Origin: Methanogenium marinum
GTDB taxonomy: Archaea > Halobacteriota > Methanomicrobia > Methanomicrobiales > Methanomicrobiaceae
Assembly (NCBI RefSeq): GCF_028912405.1
Contig: NZ_JAKELO010000002.1
Span: 1,807,276 to 1,871,275, forward strand
Reading direction: 5' to 3'
DNA: 64,000 nucleotides
Numbering within the stretch: the stretch's first letter is position 1; every line of letters starts with the position of its first letter. Positions 32,524 through 42,368 of the stretch are shown here, piece by piece. A program made the translations under genes and the position numbers. The notes beneath the pieces were generated by a model. The model saw only the letters and a program-made list of their open reading frames with translations. It was not told the origin of the DNA and did no database searches.

Positions 32524-32680
32524 GCTGAATTAAATTGGCAGGATTCCATTTAATGGTTATCTTTGATGTTAAAATTAATCCATTAATTTTTGGAAAAATT
32601 ATAGTGTTTTGTATTTATCTGAATGCAGAATGGTTCGTTTTTTTGTGGAGAAATTCTTCTGAACATACAAAAAAGGAGTG

Positions 32681-34609
32681 TCATGTCGGGAGTTTTAGCA
32701 ATGGGATGTCAGGAGCATTTTTTTGTGTCTCACGTCTCCAGTTGCCTTCCAGTATAAATATTTCAAAACAGCACCCTTTCCCGGGAATCCCGGTTTCCCG
32801 AATGGTAATGCCGGTTATTTTAAGGATTTCTGAGACAAGAAATAGTCCCAGTCCGGTATTTGATCCGACATCTTTGCTAAATATTTTCTCTTTCATATCT
32901 GTGGGAACACCGATGCCGTTATCTTTTACCGTAATAATCCCAATGGATTCTTCATTCCGGAATGAAACATGGATTTGGGTTACTGACTTCCCATGATGGA
33001 TGGCATTGTCACAGAGGTTATAGAAGACCCTTTCAAGCATAAGGTCTGCATAAACAAAGATGCCTTCGACATCGATGTCGGTAATGATATTCTGCGCCGA
33101 TGATTGCATAAATGCCCCATCAGCAACCTTTCCAAGATTCTGCCATCCGGGCTTGCTCTGTCCCATATCCTGGTAATCGCGGGTAAACTGAATCTGTTCC
33201 TCGATCTTATTGGTGACATCAATTATTCTATCAACATAGGTTGATGGTTGCTCTTCTGTGATGTCTTCTTTCAGGAATCCCTCCAGCATCATAAGAACCG
33301 TTAACTGGTTGAGGATATCATGACGGGTGATGGAAGAGAGCAGATTGAGTTTGTTGTTTGCCTCTAAAATGGCATTTTCGGTACGTTTTAATTCTGTGAT
33401 GTCTCTGCCCACTGACTGGTATTCTGTTAGTTTGCCACGATCATCGAAAATTCCACGGTCACTCCATTGCTGCCACCTGGTGCTGCCATCAGGTATTATA
33501 ATCCGGTTTTCGATGGTTGCAACCGGATGTTCCGGTGTAAGAGATAATAATGTCTCTTTTATGCGTTTGTTATCTTCTTTCGGAATATTTGGCTTAAATT
33601 TAGCTTTCAAGAGTTCCTGCCGTGTTTTTCCAAAATAGCGGCAGTAGGCATCATTGGCGAATATATGTGTTCCATCCGGCAGAAACCGGCAGACAAATTC
33701 TGTCTGGTCTTCTACGACTGTCCGGTAGAGGGTTTCACTGGTCCGGATGGTATCCTCCATCTGTTTGCGGAGGGTGATATCGGTTGCGTGCACCGTTACA
33801 CTCTTCACATTACCGTCGGCATCAAATACCGGGTCAATAGAGTAATCCCATATTCCTTCCCATGATTCCTCTTTTTTGAAGGGTTTGCCAGTGGAAAAAA
33901 CCTGTTGGAGCCAGACATTTCGTTTTTTTCCAATGTGTTCGGGGAAGAGATTCCAAACATCTGTTCCAATTATCTCTTCCCGTGTCTTCCCGAAGCGTGC
34001 CGGATACCCATCATTTGCATCCAGCACGATGGCATCCCTGTCAAGGAGTACAATTGTTGAGACAGATGAATCAAGGAGTGAGCGTGCACGCTGAACACTT
34101 TCTTCCAGCTCGTTTCTGCTTTTGATCAGTTCATCCCTGTTTTTTGAGAGTTTCTGGTTTGCTGCTTCTATTTCCAGTTTTTTTTGTTTGATTTCATCTT
34201 TCACACTTTTATTTTCAGCTGCCTTCCGGATGGTATTGAGTAGTTCAGCAAATTGTGCTTTTGGATGGCCACCCTTCTGAAGATAATAGTCTGCTCCGGC
34301 ATTGAGTGCGTCAATGACGATATCTTCTCTGCCTTTTCCGGTGAAGATAATAAAAGGTGTGTCGTCTCCTGTTGAACGGAGGAGGGAGAGAAATTCAATG
34401 CCATTCATTTTAGGCATTTCATAGTCAGAGATGATGGCGTCATACCGGAATTCCTGAATTTTGAGAAAACCTTCCTCTGCGGAACCTGCTGTGTCAACGA
34501 TACAGCTCCCTTCCCGTTGAAAATAGTGTTGTGTGACGTTTAACAGTAATTCTTCGTCATCCACATACAGAATACGGTGAAGGTTCGAGTCATGTGCAGT
34601 TTCCGGCAT
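32681..34609 (-). CDS. Hybrid regulator: receiver + PAS + PAS + histidine kinase
   Basis: ILYVDDEELLL receiver; two PAS domains; SSITRHDILNQL H-box; VFYNLCDNAIHHG N-box. Confidence 0.92.
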   Translation of the reverse strand: MPETAHDSNLHRILYVDDEELLLNVTQHYFQREGSCIVDTAGSAEEGFLKIQEFRYDAIISDYEMPKMNGIEFLSLLRSTGDDTPFIIFTGKGREDIVIDALNAGADYYLQKGGHPKAQFAELLNTIRKAAENKSVKDEIKQKKLEIEAANQKLSKNRDELIKSRNELEESVQRARSLLDSSVSTIVLLDRDAIVLDANDGYPARFGKTREEIIGTDVWNLFPEHIGKKRNVWLQQVFSTGKPFKKEESWEGIWDYSIDPVFDADGNVKSVTVHATDITLRKQMEDTIRTSETLYRTVVEDQTEFVCRFLPDGTHIFANDAYCRYFGKTRQELLKAKFKPNIPKEDNKRIKETLLSLTPEHPVATIENRIIIPDGSTRWQQWSDRGIFDDRGKLTEYQSVGRDITELKRTENAILEANNKLNLLSSITRHDILNQLTVLMMLEGFLKEDITEEQPSTYVDRIIDVTNKIEEQIQFTRDYQDMGQSKPGWQNLGKVADGAFMQSSAQNIITDIDVEGIFVYADLMLERVFYNLCDNAIHHGKSVTQIHVSFRNEESIGIITVKDNGIGVPTDMKEKIFSKDVGSNTGLGLFLVSEILKITGITIRETGIPGKGCCFEIFILEGNWRRETQKNAPDIPLLKLPT

Positions 34610-35176
34610 GGGTGTCTATATATGTCTATTTTATTGGTAATATGATAAACTTTTGGTAATGTTTAGTAGCATTTATATAATTTATGGGGCTAATGGGCCT
34701 AAATATCCTTATTATCTGATTTGATTGCATAATAAATGACTAATTGCAGATTTTGAGAATATTTTTTGGTGGATGGTATGAGATAGTCCCGTGTATATTT
34801 CCCTGTTTTTTTGTGTATATGGGTTCTGTTGTATCGGGATTTTAGTATGGATCGGACTGTCTGGTGCGGTTCCTGTATCTCATTTCAAAATCAGTATCGC
34901 GGATATTCTGGTTCCTGAGGTAGGTCCACTCTGTTCCATTCGTCCATTCTCTCTGAAAAAGATCCGTTCCTTTTTCAGGGTGCCTGTTCATCTCCATCGT
35001 TCTTCAACATTTTATTGACCTGTTTTTCAATTCCCTGATTATTTTCTCTATTCCTGATGGATAATTGCGTCCTCTCCCATTTGAATAAGGGGTTTATCAA
35101 TCGATATTACTCTCCGGAGGCTCTTCTTTCTTACATTGATACCTGAATGTCAATTTAACCGATGACCTTCCTGTTC

Positions 35177-35207
35177 ATGGCTTTTTAGCCATAACCTGAT
35201 ATATCAG
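35177..35207 (+). promoter_or_regulatory. Hairpin ATGGCT-TTTT-AGCCAT plus 12-bp palindrome CTGATATATCAG upstream of the antiporter
   Basis: ATGGCT 35177-35182 / AGCCAT 35187-35192; CTGATATATCAG 35196-35207; ATG at 35228. Confidence 0.5.
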
Positions 35208-35227
35208 ACTGACTCATGGACTGACTG

Positions 35228-36421
35228 ATGAGTGCCGGGATATTGCCAACTGTAGAACTTCAGATGACTCTCCTCTTGTTCTTTGCCCTTGCAGGCTATC
35301 TTCTTGCTTCAAGAATTAACCAGTCTGCCGTTGTGGGTGAGATATTACTTGGTCTTATCGTTGGCCCTTCTGTTCTCGGATTGATTACCTACACGGAATT
35401 TGTCCAGGCTATTGCCGGACTTGGTGCTGTAATCCTTATGTTCGTGATAGGGTTTGAGTTTAAGATAAAGGACCTGACGAATGTAAATTACGGAATATTA
35501 GGTATTATCGGGATAATTGTTCCCTGGATCGGGGGTTATTTTGTCTCTCTTGCCTTTGGGTTCAACCATGAAAGTGCCCTATTTATCGGGACGGCACTTA
35601 CTGCGACATCCATTGCAATAACAGCCAACGTTTTAAAGGAAATGTGTCTTCTGGACACCGAATTTGCAAAGGCGATAATTGGCACAGCGGTTATTGATGA
35701 TATCCTCAGTCTTCTTGCACTCTCGATAACGGCTGATATTGCATCCGGGAGCTTTTCAATAGAGAGTCTTGCTTTCATTATCATAAAACAGGTCGGATTC
35801 CTGATTATTATCGCCGTGATTGGCCTCTTCGTCATTTCAAAGATGATTGTCAGGATGGACAGGAGCCCGATTGCAAAAAAATACCCCGAGTTTGTATTCA
35901 TATTTGCGGTGATGATTGCATTCCTATTTGCAGCACTGTCTGAATTTATCGGGATTTCGGCGATTATTGGTGCATTTATTGCCGGGGTTTCCTTTAACGG
36001 CATCAACCTGATACATAGCAGGGACATCGCAGAGGGTGCGGAGTATCTCTATATCATATTTGCATCAATATTCTTCGTATCACTGGGGATACTTGTCGAT
36101 TTAACAGCCCTGACAGGTCCGGTGCTTCTCTTTATCGCCGTAATCACAGTTCTTGCGATAATCACAAAGGTGATCGGCTGCGGCATTCCGGCACGAATCC
36201 TTGGCTATTCCAAAAGAGACTCTCTTGCAATAGGATTCGGTATGTCGCCGAGGGGTGAGGTGGCAATGATCGTCGCTCTTCTCGGCCTTAATCTATCTCT
36301 TATCGGTCAGGATATCTATACTTCGATAGTTGTGATGAGCATTCTGACAACGGTTATAACCCCGATTGTCTTCAGAAACTGGCTCTTCAAGAAAGAGGTT
36401 GCTGAGTGCAGGCTGGAGTAA
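35228..36421 (+). CDS. Cation:proton antiporter (CPA2/KefB-like)
   Basis: Multi-TM; AVVGEILLGLIVGPSVLG, TALTATSIAITANVLKE, VIDDILSLLALS. Confidence 0.93.
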   Translation: MSAGILPTVELQMTLLLFFALAGYLLASRINQSAVVGEILLGLIVGPSVLGLITYTEFVQAIAGLGAVILMFVIGFEFKIKDLTNVNYGILGIIGIIVPWIGGYFVSLAFGFNHESALFIGTALTATSIAITANVLKEMCLLDTEFAKAIIGTAVIDDILSLLALSITADIASGSFSIESLAFIIIKQVGFLIIIAVIGLFVISKMIVRMDRSPIAKKYPEFVFIFAVMIAFLFAALSEFIGISAIIGAFIAGVSFNGINLIHSRDIAEGAEYLYIIFASIFFVSLGILVDLTALTGPVLLFIAVITVLAIITKVIGCGIPARILGYSKRDSLAIGFGMSPRGEVAMIVALLGLNLSLIGQDIYTSIVVMSILTTVITPIVFRNWLFKKEVAECRLE

Positions 36422-36435
36422 AATATCGTATTTTT

Positions 36436-37893
36436 TTATTCCTCTTTCAGGCTCTCGTATATCTCTCCGAACTGTTCGATTGCGGTCTGAAGGTTTTCTG
36501 CAATTTCGCCTGCGATAATATCGGGTTCCGGCAGGTTTTCCGTGTCTTCGAGGCTCTCGTCTTTTATCCAGAATATGTCAAGACTGACCTTGTCGCGTTT
36601 TATGAGGTCGGCGTATTGATATGGTTTAAACTGCTCAGTTTCCTTCCTCTCGTGGCGGTTTTCGGGGTTATAGCATTCGATGAAATTGGTGAGGTCATCG
36701 AGTGACAGGGGACTTTCCTTCAGTGTGAAGTGTTTGTTTGTTCTGAGGTCGTATATCCAGAGGGTGTCTGTCCAGGGCTCCTCGCGTCCTGCTTTTCGTT
36801 CAAAGAAGACAACGTTTGCCTTTACTCCCTGTGCGTAAAAGATTCCGGTGGGAAGTCTCAGAAGGGTGTGAACGTCGCATTCGGTGAGAAGCTTTCTTCT
36901 GATTGCTTCGCCCGCACCGCCTTCAAACAAGACATTGTCCGGCACAACGACGGCTGCTTTTCCGTTTATCTTTAACATGCTCCGTACATGCTGGAGGAAA
37001 TTGAGCTGCTTGTTTGATGTTGTCGCCCAGAAATCATCCCGCTCGTAGGTCTGTTTATCCTTCTCTGCCTTTCCGTCACCGTTTATGACGGTATAGCTGC
37101 TTTTCTTGCCAAAAGGTGGATTGGTGAGAACAAGGTCGTAGTGCTCTTTTGGTTCTGACAACAGTGAGTCTGCGACATTAACCGGGCTTTTATCCGTTCC
37201 GATGCCGTGCAGGTAGAGGTTCATTGCACAGAGGCGGGCGGCACTGTCGACAATCTCGGTTCCGTGGAATGTCTTCTCTTTTAGATATACGGACTGTTCC
37301 CGGTCGAGTTGGTAGTTTTTGACGAGGTAATCCCGTTCTGCAAGGAAGAATCCGCCTGTTCCGCATGCAGGGTCTGCAATGGTCTGGCAGGGTTTTGGGA
37401 CAGTTACTTCAACCATCGCCTGAATCAGCGCTCGTGGTGTGAAATACTGGCCCGCACCGCTTTTGGTATCCTCAGCATTCTTCTGGAGAAGACCTTCGTA
37501 TATCTCGCCTTTGACATCCATGTCAAGGCCGACCCAGGTCTCTTTTCCTATTAGTTCGACAAGTCGTCTGAGCTTTGCCGGGTCCTGTATCTTGTTCTGC
37601 GATTTTCTGAATATGACACCGAGGAGTCCGTGTTCTTTTCCGAGGGCTTCGAGGGTGTGGCGATAATGGATTTCAAGTGCATCCCCCTCTTTTGATGCGA
37701 GTTCTTCCCAGCTGTATTCATCCGGTATGGTTGATGGTTCGTTAAACGGCGGTTTTGTATGCTCGTCTGCCATTTTCAGGAAGAGAAGGTAGGTAAGCTG
37801 CTCGACGTAATCCCCGTAACTTACGCCGTCGTCTCTGAGTACGTTGCAGTAATTCCATAGTTTTTGTACGAGTGCTGAGGATTCGGATGCCAT
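36436..37893 (-). CDS. hsdM: Type I restriction-modification DNA methyltransferase subunit M
   Basis: GAGQYFTPRALIQAMV, IADPACGTGGFFLAE, VLTNPPFGKKSS. Confidence 0.97.
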   Translation of the reverse strand: MASESSALVQKLWNYCNVLRDDGVSYGDYVEQLTYLLFLKMADEHTKPPFNEPSTIPDEYSWEELASKEGDALEIHYRHTLEALGKEHGLLGVIFRKSQNKIQDPAKLRRLVELIGKETWVGLDMDVKGEIYEGLLQKNAEDTKSGAGQYFTPRALIQAMVEVTVPKPCQTIADPACGTGGFFLAERDYLVKNYQLDREQSVYLKEKTFHGTEIVDSAARLCAMNLYLHGIGTDKSPVNVADSLLSEPKEHYDLVLTNPPFGKKSSYTVINGDGKAEKDKQTYERDDFWATTSNKQLNFLQHVRSMLKINGKAAVVVPDNVLFEGGAGEAIRRKLLTECDVHTLLRLPTGIFYAQGVKANVVFFERKAGREEPWTDTLWIYDLRTNKHFTLKESPLSLDDLTNFIECYNPENRHERKETEQFKPYQYADLIKRDKVSLDIFWIKDESLEDTENLPEPDIIAGEIAENLQTAIEQFGEIYESLKEE

Positions 37894-37965
37894 ATTTGCC
37901 TGACTATTTCTGTATTTTGTGAGTGCTTTAGGGTGTTGGAATGGGACGGCAGGGTTTTTTCAGGA

Positions 37966-38292
37966 TCATGCTGAGGCATATACCAGTACTCCGGAATCAT
38001 CAATGCTCTTTTTAAGATACGGATTTTTCACCGCTTTTTCTTCGAGAAGATCAACACTGCGGCCGAACAATTGTTCAAGTTCTTCAAGAAGACCAAAATA
38101 GGAGTCGGCATGGTCAGTGTACGTCATCGTTTTGAATGAAACCATAATGTCAATATCACTTGTATCGGGGTTGAAATCGGAGCGAATGGCAGATCCAAAG
38201 ACAACCATCTGTAAGACATGATATTTTTCACATATTTTTTCGAGTTTTTCTCTTTCCGCGAGATTCTTGAATAGAGGACGTTCTGGTTTCAT
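37966..38292 (-). CDS. MNT-type nucleotidyltransferase (minimal DNA pol beta fold)
   Basis: VVFGSAIRSDFNPDTSDIDIMVSF (GSxxR...SDID). Confidence 0.85.
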   Translation of the reverse strand: MKPERPLFKNLAEREKLEKICEKYHVLQMVVFGSAIRSDFNPDTSDIDIMVSFKTMTYTDHADSYFGLLEELEQLFGRSVDLLEEKAVKNPYLKKSIDDSGVLVYASA

Positions 38293-38469
38293 CGGTGTAT
38301 ACTAATGAGGTATTTGTTTTACGAACAGGGATAACCGTTGCTATGGAAATCACATGGTGGTTTCTCATCCGGATGCCTGAATATTTAGATCAGGAATATT
38401 TTTCTCACACTGTCCTTTGGTATGAATTATCTCCGGGAAGATTCATAATCGATAAAATACACGAGTGAT

Positions 38470-38507
38470 TGTTCGTATATCCGAACATATGTTCGTCATT
38501 CCGAACA
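38470..38507. promoter_or_regulatory. Two tandem perfect dyads TGTTCG-N6-CGAACA
   Basis: TGTTCGTATATCCGAACA (38470-38487) and TGTTCGTCATTCCGAACA (38490-38507), 20 bp centre to centre; TATA-like AAATATATAC downstream at ~38549. Confidence 0.65.
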
Positions 38508-38915
38508 GTGAGCAATACTTCATTTTGGCTCTGTAGAAATACTGGCGAAATATATACAACATAGGAATGAATAATGGTCATCAGGAGAGTCCCTCTGTTT
38601 TCACGTTTTCATCTTTTCATACGTTTTTCATCAATTTTTCATCAGCAGATGAAAATGAAACTGCTCTGAAAGACGGCCATATTGAGGCTTATTCTCTTAT
38701 TAAGTACAATATATATAGAAGTGTACAGAGAGTAAGAGATGTTTTCATCAGATTTAGGTATCATTCAGCGTGTCTGATATGTGCGGGTGGGTATGTGTTT
38801 GTCTCTCTGTGATATTGGGATGGATGAAAACGTAAATGTGATTTTGCACATACGCGCTGGAATCGTAAAATAAATGGCTAATATTGGTTAATTCACATTT
38901 TCATGCCGGAAAATA

Positions 38916-38955
38916 CGTATGAAATCGTATGAAAATGTATGAAAACGTATGAAAA
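38916..38955. repeat. Four 10-bp direct repeats (CGTATGAAAA-like)
   Basis: CGTATGAAAT CGTATGAAAA TGTATGAAAA CGTATGAAAA; inverted unit TTTTCATACG at 38614-38623. Confidence 0.75.
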
Positions 38956-39142
38956 CCAACCGGCAGAATACCGGGAACAGGGGTGCTGCCTCCCATCTGG
39001 TTTGTCCATTTTCTGCTCTCCTCATGATTACCGTACGTTCCTCAGATATTCTCCCAATTATCTCCCCATATTTTACCCATATTCTCCGTATGTTTACCTC
39101 CCGGTCACCCATGTTCCCTCTCTGCCCGCACTCTTTGAACCT

Positions 39143-39591
39143 CCTTTTTTGACCCTATTTTTTGGGGAATTGGGAGGCAAAATGGACGTATTTTCTGTTC
39201 TTTCTTTGTCCTGGAAAAAGACGGGTATAATGCCATTTTTTTGCAGAAAAGACGGTTTATTGCGAATTATAGTGCAGCCCATATTGATGGATATTTTTGG
39301 AGGATGTGCAGTTCCTCTCGACTGAGAACACATCTCTCCGTGCTTCTGTGTGGATGCGTTTTTCCACACTTTTTTACCTCTTTTATTGGATAATAGGGGG
39401 GCAAAATGGGCGTATTTTGTGTTCATTTAGGATGATGGAAAAATAATGGGTGGAATGCCATTTATTTGCAAAAAAGACGATTTATTGCGAACTATGGGGC
39501 GCCCCATATTGAGGGGTATTTTCAGAGGATGTGTAGGTCCTCTCGACTGAGAACGCATCTCTCCGGGCTTTTGTGTGGATGCGTTTTTTTG
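39143..39591 (+). repeat. Two-copy imperfect tandem repeat, period ~224 bp
   Basis: gcaaaatgg at 39177 and 39401; gtgtggatgcg at 39348 and 39573; last ~112 nt of the units differ at about 15 positions by hand alignment. Confidence 0.85.
39552..39590 (+). terminator. Hairpin plus T-run at the end of repeat copy B
   Basis: AACGCATC (39552-39559) / GATGCGTT (39578-39585) followed by a T tract; copy A has the same hairpin with one mismatch. Confidence 0.6.
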
Positions 39592-39652
39592 GGGTGAAGG
39601 GTGGGCCTGATATGGAATTCCTGAAGGTAACGTTCCGTTGCCGCGATCAGAT

Positions 39653-41095
39653 TTATGAGTGCCTCTTCTTCTGCTCCTTCAACTCTTTTTTTCTGGCCTT
39701 CTCCTCCGCTGCCCGCTGCTCCTTTTCAGCCTTAATCCTCTCCAGAAGAACGGATGCCGGTTCATCATCAGGATTCTGTGGCACAAGCCTCCCCTCAAAT
39801 GCCTTTTTCAGTACACTCTGCCGGAGTCGCTCTGCCTTTGCAAGCGAATCATTCACCGCCTTTTCCATCTCGTCGATGACCGAGAACCTTCGCTCAATTT
39901 CACAGACGATTTCGTGCTGTTCGGGGAGGGGGGGAAGTGGAAAGGATAAACCATTCAATTTTTTGAGATTGATGTTATATTGCCCGGCGGTAGTTGCGGC
40001 CATCTTTTCAATTTTATTCCTAATGTAATTACTATTCCAGATTAATCCCAACCAATGCCAGATTATTTCGTTATCGATTAATCGATATCTGATCAAATAT
40101 GATGCAAAATAATGAGGTGAATCAAAATTAGACATCACAATAGCAGATCTACCAATCAGATCCTTACTTCCATTTGTACGTATGATCAGTAAATCGCCTT
40201 TCTCTAATGCTTTAGAACTATCTAAATTTTCAGATGCAGGAGCATATTTTAATTTATCAAGGGAAATTTTATTTTTGTATATATTTGGTATTCTTAAAAT
40301 TGGATGCCCTTCCCAACTGCTATCACACTTTACAGAAGTACCATAACCTGAATCCCAAGCTAAATTTGCCAAATTTATCCATGTCCAACCCTCTGGAAGA
40401 GAGTAATCTGGTGAATTATATGTGGGTTCACTTGTTTTCCGATCCTGTGTTTTAATTTTCTCCACCAAAACCTCAGCACTCTCAATATCCGGATGCTCCG
40501 CCCGCCACTCCTCTGTCAGGTCGCCGCACATCGCCGCCTTTAAGACTGACTGCCGGTATTTGGGTATCAGTGCCTTTGCCTTTTTCAGGGCCGATACGCC
40601 TGCGTCAAGCCGGGTGAATTCCTCTTCGATCTTTTCCACGATGCGGTGTTGTTCGGGGAGAGGGGGAAGGGGAATTTTAACGGAATATGCATCATTTCGA
40701 TTTAATCCTGGAATTGCAGTAGACTTATCAAGAGAATTTAGATTTAATGAATGAAGCAAATAGTAAGAGAAAAGTAATGACAAATTTTTAGATTCCTCTA
40801 TGAAATATGTAGTATCTATTGGGTAAAACGGTTCTTTTGATATATGAACAGAGCCAGCTGTCCCCTTTCTACCTATAATTAATCCCGGTGAGTTTACTAT
40901 TGGGAGGTTATGGTGTCCTACAATACCATTTGAGCCATAAACTGGAATATCTCCAGTATCTACTCTTGATCTTTTTGGGAGTCCTTTTCCATAGTTTAGC
41001 TCCAATATTTCCCCAATACTTGTGACAATCCACCCATCAGGAAGCTCATACAATTCGGACTGTGATTCTTCTGTATTCTCTAAAAAGGTATTCAT
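39653..41095 (-). CDS. hsdS: Type I restriction-modification specificity subunit S
   Basis: Two TRD-like halves, each ending PLPPLPEQH(R/E)IV..IE..F; start taken at MNTFLENTEESQ. Confidence 0.95.
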   Translation of the reverse strand: MNTFLENTEESQSELYELPDGWIVTSIGEILELNYGKGLPKRSRVDTGDIPVYGSNGIVGHHNLPIVNSPGLIIGRKGTAGSVHISKEPFYPIDTTYFIEESKNLSLLFSYYLLHSLNLNSLDKSTAIPGLNRNDAYSVKIPLPPLPEQHRIVEKIEEEFTRLDAGVSALKKAKALIPKYRQSVLKAAMCGDLTEEWRAEHPDIESAEVLVEKIKTQDRKTSEPTYNSPDYSLPEGWTWINLANLAWDSGYGTSVKCDSSWEGHPILRIPNIYKNKISLDKLKYAPASENLDSSKALEKGDLLIIRTNGSKDLIGRSAIVMSNFDSPHYFASYLIRYRLIDNEIIWHWLGLIWNSNYIRNKIEKMAATTAGQYNINLKKLNGLSFPLPPLPEQHEIVCEIERRFSVIDEMEKAVNDSLAKAERLRQSVLKKAFEGRLVPQNPDDEPASVLLERIKAEKEQRAAEEKARKKELKEQKKRHS

Positions 41096-41126
41096 AGTTG
41101 TGATATGTCCGTCCTCTACTATTGGT

Positions 41127-42368
41127 TCACATAAAATCATTAAGGGTAACTTTTGGTGTCTCTTTTCGTGTTGAGACTCTCTCAAAATTCTTGAGGACCT
41201 TATCGGTTATGGATTTCTTTCCACCGAGATAATTCATCAGGGAATTGTCATACTGCATGGCATATTTCTGCCGTTCAAATTCCATATTCAGTTCAAATGA
41301 ATTCGCAAAGGTGGAATAGAACTTTGGCCGTCTGTTTAAATCGGGGACGGTGATTCCGTACCTGTCTAACAGGGTTGTTGTATCCGCATAGTCAGGGTAT
41401 TTGACATACTCATAGGTGGTATAATCAAAGAATCTGCCTTTGTGCTGAATGGTGACTTCTTTTGGAGGTGGAGTATAGTCAGTATTACCTCCCATCCATT
41501 TCCGTTGCGTATCTCTGTTTACTCCGACAATATCAAAACCAAGGGGGGTTGCAAGCACATCTGACGCCGCAGATGCTGAATCGCTCTTGTGGGGTTTTAC
41601 CTCACGCCTGATATTTGAACCGTATAAAATGACCTTATCATCAAGGCCCTGACGGGCAACCACACGGTGAAATCCTCGCAGTTGTGCAGTGACGGAAACT
41701 GATGATCTGCCTTCAAGATCAAACCAGAAATTCCGGAACCCTGAAGCAAGCATCTCTGTTACCAGTTCTTCAGAAGATTTTACACCATATCGTGTTGAAA
41801 CAGGGATAAATATTGGTTTTGAATTGCGGAATTTAAGGGAATCATACGCACAGCCAACATAATTTAGATAATCCCCGGTCTTTATTGCGACTTCAGATTT
41901 ACTGGTATCCTGATTATATTCTTTGACTTTCAGATTGGGAACAAACAAAATGTCACTTCTTCCGTGGTATATGTCAAGAAAATTGCTCAGGCTATCCTCA
42001 TAATCAGGAATGAGGCATGGGTTAAATGAAAATGTCAGGGTGTTGAGAATCAATTTGTCGGAAAGAACGGGAATTCTCTTGTAAGAATCATAATTGTCTG
42101 AAAGAAATGGAGCATCCGGCCGGTCAATTTCCTTCTCGAACGTATTTTTTTTAACATTCTGGCTTTTCTCAATAACTGGATTTTTATCAAGCCATCTTCT
42201 TTCGAGCGATCTAATGTCCCGTAATGAACCCAAATCATTGAAATCAAGTGTTTTGAAGGGAGTTTTCAGAGTATTGTGATTGAACCTGACGTCTTTGATG
42301 GTAAACTGTGTCGTGTCATCCGCTTCAAAATTGCGAATCTCAATACTGCTCATATCTCCTCCCCTCAA
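41127..42368 (-). CDS. Unknown 413-aa protein embedded in the R-M operon
   Basis: Intact ORF overlapping the PIN-like gene by 29 bp; central IFIPVSTRYGVKSSEELVTEMLASGFRNFWFDLEGRSS looks barrel-like but is not assignable by eye. Confidence 0.7.
   Translation of the reverse strand: MRGGDMSSIEIRNFEADDTTQFTIKDVRFNHNTLKTPFKTLDFNDLGSLRDIRSLERRWLDKNPVIEKSQNVKKNTFEKEIDRPDAPFLSDNYDSYKRIPVLSDKLILNTLTFSFNPCLIPDYEDSLSNFLDIYHGRSDILFVPNLKVKEYNQDTSKSEVAIKTGDYLNYVGCAYDSLKFRNSKPIFIPVSTRYGVKSSEELVTEMLASGFRNFWFDLEGRSSVSVTAQLRGFHRVVARQGLDDKVILYGSNIRREVKPHKSDSASAASDVLATPLGFDIVGVNRDTQRKWMGGNTDYTPPPKEVTIQHKGRFFDYTTYEYVKYPDYADTTTLLDRYGITVPDLNRRPKFYSTFANSFELNMEFERQKYAMQYDNSLMNYLGGKKSITDKVLKNFERVSTRKETPKVTLNDFM

Noticed and set aside
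38939-39426. ORFs 38939-39325 (+) and 39094-39426 (-) in the repeat region as genes
   Set aside because: The translations look low complexity and no protein motif or RBS supports them; the repeat conservation looks RNA/DNA-level.
41127-42368. Calling the 413-aa protein a tRNA-guanine transglycosylase/DpdA-like or phage beta-family protein
   Set aside because: A barrel-like impression only; no diagnostic motif could be confirmed by eye, so it is left unknown.
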